Assembly (NCBI GenBank): GCA_028688755.1
Contig: JAQTXN010000008.1
Location: 1 to 37,885, forward strand
DNA length: 37,885 nucleotides
Reading direction: 5' to 3'
DNA from: Methylococcales bacterium
GTDB taxonomy: Bacteria > Pseudomonadota > Gammaproteobacteria > Methylococcales > Methylomonadaceae
Shown here: positions 9,134 through 18,318 of the stretch, one piece after another
Position numbering within the stretch: position 1 is the first letter of the stretch
Layout: each line of letters starts with the position of its first letter
Notes under the pieces: model-generated
The model's database searches: none
The model's input: the letters and a program-made list of their open reading frames with translations, nothing else
Told to the model about the DNA's origin: nothing
Program-made: the position numbers and the translations under genes

Positions 9134-9979
9134 ATGCTTAGTTATCGTCACGCCTTTCATGCGGGCAATTTTGCCGATGTCTTAAAACACGTCGTGTTAA
9201 TCGAAATTCTTGTGTATTTAGCACAAAAAGAAAAACCGTTTTGTGTCATCGATACACACGCTGGCGGTGGAAAATATGCGCTTGATAGTGATTTTGCGCT
9301 GAAAACACGCGAGTTTGAGTCGGGAATTTCAAGATTGCTGGGGCGTGACGATTTGCCACAAAGTGTGAGCAGTTACGTTGAATTACAAAAACGTTTTAAT
9401 GCAAACGGACAATTTAAAACTTACGCGGGTTCGCCGCTTTTGATTAAACAATTATTGCGAACAAAAGACCGATTGTGTTTGTTTGAATTGCATTCTAATG
9501 AGTTTGAGATTTTAAAAGCCAACATGAAAATGGACAAGCGTGTTGCTTGTGAAAAAGCGGATGGCTTAAAAAATTCGCTCGCGTTATTGCCGCCCGTTGA
9601 GCGACGTGGTTTAGTGTTAATCGACCCGTCTTACGAAATGAAAAGTGATTATGCTGATGTGGTCAAAACGCTTATTCAAATGCACAAACGGTTTGCTACA
9701 GGCACTTACGCGCTTTGGTATCCCGTCATTGAACGTGGACGAAATGAAACCTTAGAAAATGCGTTCAAAAAAAGTGGCATTACTAATGTGCAATTATTTG
9801 AATTAGGCATTGCGCCCGATAATTCAGGGCGCGGAATGAATGCAAGCGGCATGATTGTCATCAATCCGCCGTGGAATTTAATTGAAAAAATGAAAACCGT
9901 TTTACCGTATTTAGCGCAGGTATTGGGGGAAAACGGAGCAGGGCAGTTTCGAGTTGAGACATTGGTTGCTGAAAAATAA
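9134..9979 (+). CDS. rlmJ: 23S rRNA (adenine(2030)-N6)-methyltransferase RlmJ
   Basis: MLSYRHAFHAGNFADVLKHVVL N-terminus; IDTHAGGGKY; VLIDPSYE; track start 9089 extends into the upstream gene. Confidence 0.93.
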   Translation: MLSYRHAFHAGNFADVLKHVVLIEILVYLAQKEKPFCVIDTHAGGGKYALDSDFALKTREFESGISRLLGRDDLPQSVSSYVELQKRFNANGQFKTYAGSPLLIKQLLRTKDRLCLFELHSNEFEILKANMKMDKRVACEKADGLKNSLALLPPVERRGLVLIDPSYEMKSDYADVVKTLIQMHKRFATGTYALWYPVIERGRNETLENAFKKSGITNVQLFELGIAPDNSGRGMNASGMIVINPPWNLIEKMKTVLPYLAQVLGENGAGQFRVETLVAEK

Positions 9980-10993
9980 TCACACTTTCATTTGTTGTAA
10001 TTGCAAACGCACAACCACCCAAGACCCCACAACACCTAGCGTTGATGACAATAAAATCAACGCTAGCGTTTCAAAAAATCCCATAAACTGCAAATGAAAA
10101 CTGCTGTTATAAAGCATCGATAATTTCTCAACGGGTTGTTTTAAAATCAGCATCATAATGGTGACGATAAACCACGCGCTCACGCCTGAAAAAAAACCAA
10201 TCCAAAAACCCGTGTACAAAAAAGGACGTTGCACAAAACCATTCGTTGCCCCCACTAATTTTGCAATCACAATTTCATCTTTTCGCGTGTGTAACTCAAG
10301 GCGAATGGTATTTCCCGTAATAAATAACACCGCTAAACTAAGCAAAACACCAAGCAACACAACAGAAACATGAGCAACTTCAATCATGAGTTGCAAGCGT
10401 TTTACCCATTGCATATCGAGTTGCGCGAAATCGACTTCGCCCGCTTGTTTGAAATTTTCAACGAGAGTTTCGATATTTTGTCCTTCTTCAAGTGAATTTT
10501 TTGGAATGACTTGCAACACAATTGGCAACGGATTTTTTTCTAAGGCTTTAATTGCTTCGCCAAAACCACTAAATTCTTCAAATTCTTTTAAGGCTTGCTC
10601 TTTAGTAATGATTTTTACGGCTTGTACGCTAGGGTCTAATTTGATGCCATTGGCAAGCCGTGTTGCACTCGCAAGCGATACATCGTCACGCAAAAATAGC
10701 GAAATTTGATTGCTAGTTTCTAAATCGCTCGTTAATTGTTCGGCATTTTCAACCAGCAAATAAAAACCACACGCCAGTGAAATCGAAATCGACAACACAA
10801 TGATGGTTAAAACGGCATTCAAACGCGCGGCAATTAAACGCCCTAAACTTGAAAACAGCGCGTGTGCATGCAAATCGCGGTAAGCGCGTAATTTGTCCGA
10901 AAAATCACCTCCGACGCGAGACGTTTGTTTGGTATTTCTTTTCGCTTCAATGACGCGGTTATGATTATTTTTGGGAATATGCTTTTGAGTCAT
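9980..10993 (-). CDS. ftsX: Cell division protein FtsX
   Basis: SSLGRLIAARLNAVLTIIVLSISISLACGFYLL; four-TM FtsX layout; MQWVKRLQ. Confidence 0.9.
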   Translation of the reverse strand: MTQKHIPKNNHNRVIEAKRNTKQTSRVGGDFSDKLRAYRDLHAHALFSSLGRLIAARLNAVLTIIVLSISISLACGFYLLVENAEQLTSDLETSNQISLFLRDDVSLASATRLANGIKLDPSVQAVKIITKEQALKEFEEFSGFGEAIKALEKNPLPIVLQVIPKNSLEEGQNIETLVENFKQAGEVDFAQLDMQWVKRLQLMIEVAHVSVVLLGVLLSLAVLFITGNTIRLELHTRKDEIVIAKLVGATNGFVQRPFLYTGFWIGFFSGVSAWFIVTIMMLILKQPVEKLSMLYNSSFHLQFMGFFETLALILLSSTLGVVGSWVVVRLQLQQMKV

Positions 10994-11062
10994 GTCAAAT
11001 TTTCTATGCTAGCTGGGTGCAACGCGATTGATGCGTTAAATAATAGCACATCGCGCGTATAC

Positions 11063-11806
11063 CTAAATTCGTAATAAAAACTGCCGTGCTTTACTGGCTA
11101 TTTTTATCACAGGCGCAGAACCACCCATTGCAATCGCATCCACTAAACAATACCAAGCCGCCACGCCGCTCGGTGGATTGCCTTGTGTTAAACCTGAAAC
11201 GGGGTCGATTTCTGCCCAATGCCAAGTGCCAACAGCCGTACCGATGATTTCCAGCCACGTCGTGATAAAAAATGCCGCTAAATAAACCAGTGGCGATTTG
11301 CCTTTGAATAAATAAATCAAAAAAACGCAAAATAACACGGCACCAAAAGCGTCGCGTTGCGAAGCAAGGGTAATTCCCCAAAGCGACCACGCGCCACAAA
11401 CGGCAACCACAAAAAAAGCGATTTTCCGCGCATAACGCACAAAAAAACCTGAGCGTCCCAATGCAACGGCAGTTAAATAAACCATACCGTGACCTGGTGG
11501 AACGTAGGCAGGAACGTTATGAAAACGGTAAATGTAGCCTTCCATAAAAGGCGAGGCAAAATGCTCACCAATCGTGGCAAACATCACGGCGATTAAAACT
11601 TGGACACGAATTTCTTTGTTTTCGCCCCAAAGCCAACCAATTAAAATTAACCAGCCACTTAAACCAAGCATTTTTTGGGTTTCAAGCGAGGCATTCGCGT
11701 CCGTAATCAAACATACGGCTACGCACAAAAACGTAAAAGCGGCGATGTAATAATCACGGTGTTTATGTGGATGTAGATTTTGACGCGCAGGAAAATAACG
11801 AAACAT
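11063..11806 (-). CDS. Polytopic inner-membrane protein of unknown function
   Basis: Multiple TM helices; GEHFASPFMEGYIYRFHNVPAYVPPGHGMVYLTAVALG. Confidence 0.65.
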   Translation of the reverse strand: MFRYFPARQNLHPHKHRDYYIAAFTFLCVAVCLITDANASLETQKMLGLSGWLILIGWLWGENKEIRVQVLIAVMFATIGEHFASPFMEGYIYRFHNVPAYVPPGHGMVYLTAVALGRSGFFVRYARKIAFFVVAVCGAWSLWGITLASQRDAFGAVLFCVFLIYLFKGKSPLVYLAAFFITTWLEIIGTAVGTWHWAEIDPVSGLTQGNPPSGVAAWYCLVDAIAMGGSAPVIKIASKARQFLLRI

Positions 11807-11836
11807 TAAGATAATGAGCTGTGAAGGTGGGAAAGA

Positions 11837-11864
11837 TTGAGCTTGCCGTGCTGGGCAAGCTCAA
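11837..11864 (-). terminator. Hairpin downstream of valS, possible terminator
   Basis: ttgagcttgcc-gtgctg-ggcaagctcaa; minus strand continues tctttcc. Confidence 0.5.
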
Positions 11865-11876
11865 ATTTGAAAAAAT

Positions 11877-14675
11877 CTACAACGCGCTAATTTTGACGTG
11901 TTGGGCTTGTAAATTACCGAGCGTTGATTGTAATTCAGTCAATCTTGCACGTTCTTTTTCAAGCACCGCAGCAGGGGCTTTCTCAACAAATGATGGATTG
12001 CTTAATTTCACTTCAATGCGTTCCAATTCGGTTTGAATTTTGGCGATTTCTTTATCTAAACGTGCCAATTCAGCCGTTTTATCAATCAAACCTGCAATCG
12101 GAATCAAAATTTGCATTTCGCCGACAATCGCCATTGCTGATTCAGGGGCAACGTCATCCGTATTCAACCATGTTATGGTTTCCAAACGCGCCAATCTGTT
12201 CAAATAAACACGATTGGTTTCTAAACGCTGCGCGTCTTGCTCGCTGCCGTGTTGTAATAAAACAGGTAACGGTTTGCTCGGAGCAATGTTCATTTCGCCG
12301 CGAATTCGACGCACACCCAAAATTACCGCCATCAGCCAATCGGTATCTTGAACGGCATCGTTATCAATTTTCGATTCGTCAGCAATCGGATAAAGCTGCA
12401 ACATAATTGTGTCGCCTTCAACGCCAGCGAGTGGCGCGACACGTTGCCAAATTTCTTCGGTAATGAACGGAATAATTGGATGTGCCAAACGCAAAATCGT
12501 TTCTAAAACGTGCAACAAGGTTTTGCGTGTACCACGTTGCAAGGCTTCGTTATCCGATTGCAACGCGACTTTGGTTAATTCCAAATACCAATCGCAGTAT
12601 TCGTTCCAAGTAAAATCATAAATTGCTTGTGCTGCCAAATCGAAACGGTAGTTATCAATCGCGTGGCTAGTGGTTGAAATGACTTGATTCAAACGCGCCA
12701 CAATCCAACGGTCAACGTGTGAAAATTCACATTCGCCCGTCAAACCACAATCGTGTTCTTCGGTGTTCATCAGAACGTAACGCGCGGCATTCCAAAGTTT
12801 GTTACAGAAATTGCGATAACCTTCCGTGCGAGCCAAATCAAACCGAATATCACGTCCTGTTGAAGCGAGCGAGGCAAACGTAAAACGCAACGCATCTGTA
12901 CCAAAAGATGCAATTCCATCAGGGAATTGTTTGCGCGTGGCTTGTTCAATTTTTTTCGCATACTGCGGTTGCATCATGCCTGACGTACGTTTTGCAACCA
13001 GCGTTTCTAAGTCGATACCGTCAATAATATCAATCGGGTCAAGCACGTTTCCTTTTGATTTTGACATTTTTTGCCCTTCTGCATCACGCACCAAACCGTG
13101 AACGTAGACTTCTTTGAAAGGCACTTCGCCACGGAATTTCAAGCCCATCATAATCATTCGTGCGACCCAGAAGAAAATGATGTCAAAACCTGTGACTAAA
13201 ACGCTGGTCGGATAAAAGGTTTTTAAATAATCAGGTTCATTTTTGCCATCCCAACCCAAAGTCGAGAATGGCCATAATGCTGACGAAAACCAAGTATCTA
13301 AAACGTCTTCGTCTTGTTTCAACGGATAATCCGCAGGCAAATGATGTTTTTCACGAATCGCGGTTTCTGATTCGCCAACGTAGATATTGCCTTTGTCGTC
13401 ATACCACGCAGGAATGCGATGCCCCCACCAAATTTGGCGCGAAATACACCAATCTTGAATGTTTCGCATCCATTCAAAATAAGTATTTTTCCAATTATCA
13501 GGCACAAATTTAATGTCACCATTTTCAACCGCTGCAATTGCAGGTTCAGCGAGTGGCGCAACTTTTACATACCATTGGTCAGTTAAAAATGGTTCGATAA
13601 CACTGCCCGAACGGTCGCCGCGTGGAGTCATCAATTTATGGTCAGCGATTTTTTCGAGCAAACCTGCTGCTTCAAAATCGGCAACAATTTGTTTGCGAGC
13701 TTCAAAGCGGTCTAAACCACGGTATTTTTCAGGCACGAGTGCATCATCATTGATGCTAGCATTGACGGTTAAAATGTTAATCAAACCGCCGTGTGGTAAA
13801 TCTTGAATGACGCTGTGATGACGGTGGCGTGTCCAGACTTCGTAATCGTTGAAATCATGAGCAGGCGTAATTTTTACGCAACCCGTTCCAAATTCAGGGT
13901 CAACATATTCGTCAGCGATAATTGGAATTCGACGACCTGTTAACGGCAATTCCACAAATTCGCCGAGCAAATGTTGATAACGCTCATCTTTTGGATTGAT
14001 AGCAACAGCCGCGTCACCAAGCATCGTTTCAGGGCGTGTCGTTGCCACAATTAAATGCCCTTGACCATTCGACAACGGATAACGCAAATGCCACATGAAA
14101 CCGTTTTCTTCTTCGGATAAAACTTCTAAATCCGAAACGGCGGTGTGTAAAACAGGATCCCAATTCACCAAGCGTTTGCCGCGATAAATTAAGCCTTCTT
14201 CGTATAATTTAATGAAAACTTCTTGCACCGCGCCAGACATGCCTTCGTCCATCGTGAAGCGTTCGCGTGACCAATCGAGTGATGAACCCATGCGGCGTAA
14301 TTGGCGCGTAATGGTGCCGCCCGATTCTTCTTTCCATTCCCAGATTTTTTCGATGAATTTTTCACGTCCGTAGTCGTGGCGGGTTTTGCCTTCAGCGTTG
14401 CACAAACGTTCAACCACCATTTGCGTCGCAATGCCCGCGTGGTCGGTTCCTGCTTGCCACAACGTGTTACAACCTTTCATACGGTGATAACGTGTCAGCG
14501 CATCCATAATTGTGTCTTGAAACGCATGACCCATGTGCAAACTGCCTGTGACGTTTGGCGGCGGAATCATGATGCAATACGGTTCGCCTTCGCCACTTGG
14601 CGCGAAATACTGTTTGTTTTCCCAGTTTTCATACCAACGTTGTTCAATATCGTGTGGGGCGTAAGTTTTTTCCAT
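11877..14675 (-). CDS. valS: Valyl-tRNA synthetase
   Basis: [40 protein letters not shown]-terminal coiled coil. Confidence 0.98.
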   Translation of the reverse strand: MEKTYAPHDIEQRWYENWENKQYFAPSGEGEPYCIMIPPPNVTGSLHMGHAFQDTIMDALTRYHRMKGCNTLWQAGTDHAGIATQMVVERLCNAEGKTRHDYGREKFIEKIWEWKEESGGTITRQLRRMGSSLDWSRERFTMDEGMSGAVQEVFIKLYEEGLIYRGKRLVNWDPVLHTAVSDLEVLSEEENGFMWHLRYPLSNGQGHLIVATTRPETMLGDAAVAINPKDERYQHLLGEFVELPLTGRRIPIIADEYVDPEFGTGCVKITPAHDFNDYEVWTRHRHHSVIQDLPHGGLINILTVNASINDDALVPEKYRGLDRFEARKQIVADFEAAGLLEKIADHKLMTPRGDRSGSVIEPFLTDQWYVKVAPLAEPAIAAVENGDIKFVPDNWKNTYFEWMRNIQDWCISRQIWWGHRIPAWYDDKGNIYVGESETAIREKHHLPADYPLKQDEDVLDTWFSSALWPFSTLGWDGKNEPDYLKTFYPTSVLVTGFDIIFFWVARMIMMGLKFRGEVPFKEVYVHGLVRDAEGQKMSKSKGNVLDPIDIIDGIDLETLVAKRTSGMMQPQYAKKIEQATRKQFPDGIASFGTDALRFTFASLASTGRDIRFDLARTEGYRNFCNKLWNAARYVLMNTEEHDCGLTGECEFSHVDRWIVARLNQVISTTSHAIDNYRFDLAAQAIYDFTWNEYCDWYLELTKVALQSDNEALQRGTRKTLLHVLETILRLAHPIIPFITEEIWQRVAPLAGVEGDTIMLQLYPIADESKIDNDAVQDTDWLMAVILGVRRIRGEMNIAPSKPLPVLLQHGSEQDAQRLETNRVYLNRLARLETITWLNTDDVAPESAMAIVGEMQILIPIAGLIDKTAELARLDKEIAKIQTELERIEVKLSNPSFVEKAPAAVLEKERARLTELQSTLGNLQAQHVKISAL

Positions 14676-14716
14676 GAGTTTTTCTCCTTATGAGTTTTGT
14701 GTATTTGGTTTGAATT

Positions 14717-15352
14717 TTAATGCTTCGTCGCTAGAAAAAACTCGCAATAATTGCTAATCACGCATTGTTCGCACAATGGTTTTCGCGCCATGCAAGTATA
14801 ACGACCGTGCAAAATCAGTAAATGGTGAGCATCGAGTTTGAATTTTTCAGGAATCACCCGCTCTAATTCCTTTTCAACCGCTAAAACGGTGTTGCCATTT
14901 GCCAAACCGATGCGATTTGCGACCCGAAAAATATGTGTATCCACAGCAATCGTTGGTTCACCAAAAGCGGTATTTAACATCACGTTCGCCGTTTTTCGTC
15001 CAACACCCGCTAAACTTTCTAATTCTGCACGAGTTTGCGGCACTTGCCCATCGTGTTTTTCGAGTAATTTTTGACACAACAAAATGATGTTTTTAGCTTT
15101 GGTGTTAAACAAACCAATCGTTTTGATGTATTCCTTCAAGCTTTCTTCACCCAGTTGCAGAATTTTTTCAGGCGTATTTGCCACTGCGAAAAGTTTGGCT
15201 GTGGCTTTGTTGACGCTTTTATCAGTGGCTTGCGCGGACAAAACCACTGAAATCAATAACTCAAAATCACTGGAATAAACGAGTTCGGTTTTCGGCTGTG
15301 GAATAGCAAAGGCGAGTTGTTCAAATAATCGTGAAATTTGTTGTACATTCAT
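14717..15352 (-). CDS. nth: Endonuclease III
   Basis: [55 protein letters not shown], CxxxxxxCxxCxxxxxC cluster. Confidence 0.96.
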   Translation of the reverse strand: MNVQQISRLFEQLAFAIPQPKTELVYSSDFELLISVVLSAQATDKSVNKATAKLFAVANTPEKILQLGEESLKEYIKTIGLFNTKAKNIILLCQKLLEKHDGQVPQTRAELESLAGVGRKTANVMLNTAFGEPTIAVDTHIFRVANRIGLANGNTVLAVEKELERVIPEKFKLDAHHLLILHGRYTCMARKPLCEQCVISNYCEFFLATKH

Positions 15353-16401
15353 AAGACAGGCATCTTTTTGGAATTAACAAACTCAATAAGTTTCCTGTTA
15401 TTGGTGTAAGTCACAAAATCATCAAATTTTTGTTTTGCTGCGCCGTTGGCAATCACTTCACGCGCTTTTGCAATCCCGTTTTCTAGCGAATCGGTTAAAT
15501 TTGCGGCGTAAATTGCTGCGCCTGCATTGAGTAAAACAATGTCTTTTGCCGCGCTGTTTTCATTATTTAAAACGGAGTTGAGCATTTTTAAACTGTCTTG
15601 TGCGTTGGTAATTGCAATGTTTTCTAAGTTTGCTCGCGTTAAACCGAAGGTTTCGGGTGAAATGGTGTAACACAAAACGTCACCATTTTTGAGTTCGGCA
15701 ACGTGAGTTTCACAAGCAATGCTGATTTCATCTAAACCGTCTTCTGCACTGACAACTAAAACGTGTTCGCTACCTAATTTTTTGAAAACGTGTGCGAGCG
15801 GTTCAACCCATTTTTTATCAAACACGCCAATCAATTGATTTTTGACTTTGGCAGGATTTGACAACGTGCCGAGGAAATTAAACATGGTTCGCACGCCTAA
15901 ATTTTTTCGCACTTCGCGGGTGTGCTTCATCGCGCCATGATAATTTTGGGCGAATAAAAAACCGATACCTAACTGTTCAACACATTGCGAAACTTGCTCA
16001 GGTGTTAACGTTAAATCTACGCCTGCACGTTCCAAAACATCCGCGCTGCCGCAACAACTCGAAACGGAGCGATTGCCGTGTTTGGCGACTTTTCCGCCTG
16101 CTGCCGCGACGACGAAGGCGGCGGTTGTGGAGATGTTAAAGGTATTTGCCCCGTCGCCGCCTGTGCCGCAAGTGTCCACAACATGGTCTCCTGAAATGGC
16201 AATCGGTGTAGCCAGTTCGCGCATCACTTGTGCGGCGGCGGCGATTTCGTCAATGGTTTCGCCTTTTGAGCGCAAGGCACATAAAAAGCCTGCGATTTGT
16301 GCTTCACTTGCGTTGCCGCTCATAAAAAAGTGCATCGCTTCGCGCATTTCTTCAGGCGTTAAATCTTGATGTTGCAGGAGTTTTTCTAAAAGTTGATTCA
16401 T
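15349..16401 (-). CDS. trpD: Anthranilate phosphoribosyltransferase
   Basis: [35 protein letters not shown]; 4-bp overlap with nth. Confidence 0.96.
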   Translation of the reverse strand: MNQLLEKLLQHQDLTPEEMREAMHFFMSGNASEAQIAGFLCALRSKGETIDEIAAAAQVMRELATPIAISGDHVVDTCGTGGDGANTFNISTTAAFVVAAAGGKVAKHGNRSVSSCCGSADVLERAGVDLTLTPEQVSQCVEQLGIGFLFAQNYHGAMKHTREVRKNLGVRTMFNFLGTLSNPAKVKNQLIGVFDKKWVEPLAHVFKKLGSEHVLVVSAEDGLDEISIACETHVAELKNGDVLCYTISPETFGLTRANLENIAITNAQDSLKMLNSVLNNENSAAKDIVLLNAGAAIYAANLTDSLENGIAKAREVIANGAAKQKFDDFVTYTNNRKLIEFVNSKKMPVL

Positions 16402-16428
16402 GTGTTTTTTGAGTTTGTTTTTTGAAGT

Positions 16429-16458
16429 TTAGAAATTCGAATAACTTAATCCGTTCAT
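16429..16458 (-). other. Putative micro-ORF (MNGLSYSNF) upstream of trpD
   Basis: ATG preceded by GAGGAA with 5-nt spacing on the minus strand. Confidence 0.25.
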
Positions 16459-16486
16459 GCTGATTCCTCGTCTAAGTAGTAATAAG

Positions 16487-17677
16487 CTATTGAATGAATT
16501 TAATTGCATTATTGATTTTGTACGGAATAGATTCAACGATTTCTACATTATTCGGCATTTCATTTTCAATGAAAAAATCTTCTTGGGTTTTGATTAAAAA
16601 CGATTTGATTGATCCACGTTTTTTTGCAGCTGTGCTTAATAAATAAGCGGCTTCTGTAAGTGATTCATTTTTTTTCTGCATTCGGACTAAAACAGGCGTT
16701 CCAAGATATTGTGTTTTAAGAATTGCATCAACGCCTTTATTTCTGTGAACAGGTTGTAATTCAATCCCCTTCAGTAATTTAAGTGCGTCCTTATCAGCGG
16801 TACTGTAGGATTGCCTACCTTTTTTCAGTAATTCAGATTCCGTTTTAATTGGCGATTCTAATCGTTGTTTCGATAACTCCACAGCATCTGCCGATTCATC
16901 AATGCCAATATAACGACGATTATTTAATTTCGCCGCTACCAAAGTTGTACCGCTGCCACAAAAAGGATCTAGCACAATATCGCCTTCATTTGAGGCAATT
17001 GCTAAAACTCGTTCTAACAAAGCAATCGGTTTCTGCGTTGGATAACCAACACGTTCTTTTGCTTTTGGATTCAAATAGGGAATATCCCAAACATCACTGA
17101 GTGGCACGCCATTTTTAGCATTATCTAAAATAATTTCGCCTGTTTCGTTTCGTGCATAAACGGATTTACCTTGTTTATTACGAATTCGTTTCTGCAAAAT
17201 TTGATCTATATTTGTCGATTCAGAATAATCAGTGTAAAGCGTATTAAATTTGAAATCGTCAGTTTTTGAATAAAAATAAAGCGTTTGATGTGATGCTAAT
17301 AATCCTTTTTTTGCATTTGACCAACGTTTGTAAGTCCAAATAATTTCAGAACGAAATTGTTCCATTCCAAAAATTGAATCTAAAATCATTCTGATAATAT
17401 GGGAAGCATTTCTATCGCAATGAACGAATAAACTACCAGTATCTGATAACACACGTTTTAACCCCATTAAACGAACAAATAAAAATTCGGCATATTCTTT
17501 ATGGCACGACCATAAATCGTTATACGAAAACGTTTTAGTTCCATCGCGTGTAGTAAGTTGCTGTGTTTTTTGAGTAAAAAATGGTGGATCAAGATAAATC
17601 AAATCAATCGAATTTTCAGGCATTGTTGCAACAATATCCAAGCAATCACCGTGAATAACAGAATCAAGTTTGTTCAT
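16487..17677 (-). CDS. Type II site-specific DNA methyltransferase, beta-class motif order, with ~130-aa C-terminal extension
   Basis: DLIYLDPPFFTQ (motif IV) precedes VLDPFCGSGTTLVAAKLNNRRYIGID (motif I); overlaps REase gene by 14 bp. Confidence 0.92.
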   Translation of the reverse strand: MNKLDSVIHGDCLDIVATMPENSIDLIYLDPPFFTQKTQQLTTRDGTKTFSYNDLWSCHKEYAEFLFVRLMGLKRVLSDTGSLFVHCDRNASHIIRMILDSIFGMEQFRSEIIWTYKRWSNAKKGLLASHQTLYFYSKTDDFKFNTLYTDYSESTNIDQILQKRIRNKQGKSVYARNETGEIILDNAKNGVPLSDVWDIPYLNPKAKERVGYPTQKPIALLERVLAIASNEGDIVLDPFCGSGTTLVAAKLNNRRYIGIDESADAVELSKQRLESPIKTESELLKKGRQSYSTADKDALKLLKGIELQPVHRNKGVDAILKTQYLGTPVLVRMQKKNESLTEAAYLLSTAAKKRGSIKSFLIKTQEDFFIENEMPNNVEIVESIPYKINNAIKFIQ

Positions 17678-18302
17678 TTTGATTTACCTGATTTTCAAGT
17701 GCAATTTTTTCTAAAATAGCTTTAAGGTCAATTCCAGTACGCTCTAAAACGTAATCCCACGCACTATCTCCATAATGGTATTCACCGCCAATTCCGTGAT
17801 AAAGCGTTTCTAATGTTTTTTGAATGCTAATTGCTTGCTTACGATTTGGATAATAAAACATCACGCGAATTGGCTTGTAACCCGCGTCAAAAATAGCTTT
17901 TATGCGAGTATGTTCTTTCGTAATGTGGTCGCCATCAGTGGTTGCATCACGCCATTTAATTTCAATGGCGTTATTACCTTCTAAACAATCAATTTCAAAT
18001 GTCTTTGGACGCGAACCTAATGTATTTGGAATTTTTGTTGTTGCGGATTTGGGAAATTGATGAAGAAAACATAATTTTGTCACTTCCTCTAAAAATGAAC
18101 CTGCATATTTGTACAAAAATCGTCCTTTGTTTTGGTATAAATCAATCAATTGACCTTCTTTGAGCGAAACGTCCAAAACTTGGTAAATTAAAAAATGTGA
18201 ACAATCGTCCGATTCCATTTCGATTGTACGTTCGTCCATTCGTAGTTTTAAATCTGCGGCGTATTTTGCAGCGCGGGATTTTATTTTCTCTTCGATATTC
18301 AT
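17664..18302 (-). CDS. ApaLI-like type II restriction endonuclease
   Basis: GSRPKTFEIDCLEGNNAIEIKWRDATTDGDHITKEHTRIKAIFDAGYKPIRVMFYYPNR; PD-(D/E)xK-like D...EIKW core; next to MTase. Confidence 0.85.
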   Translation of the reverse strand: MNIEEKIKSRAAKYAADLKLRMDERTIEMESDDCSHFLIYQVLDVSLKEGQLIDLYQNKGRFLYKYAGSFLEEVTKLCFLHQFPKSATTKIPNTLGSRPKTFEIDCLEGNNAIEIKWRDATTDGDHITKEHTRIKAIFDAGYKPIRVMFYYPNRKQAISIQKTLETLYHGIGGEYHYGDSAWDYVLERTGIDLKAILEKIALENQVNQNEQT

Positions 18303-18318
18303 AAAAGTAAGTTTGCTA

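Noticed and set aside
11924-12406. Plus-strand ORFs antisense to valS (160 aa and others to 14693)
   Set aside because: valS is complete and unambiguous; these are shadow ORFs without RBS or recognisable domains.
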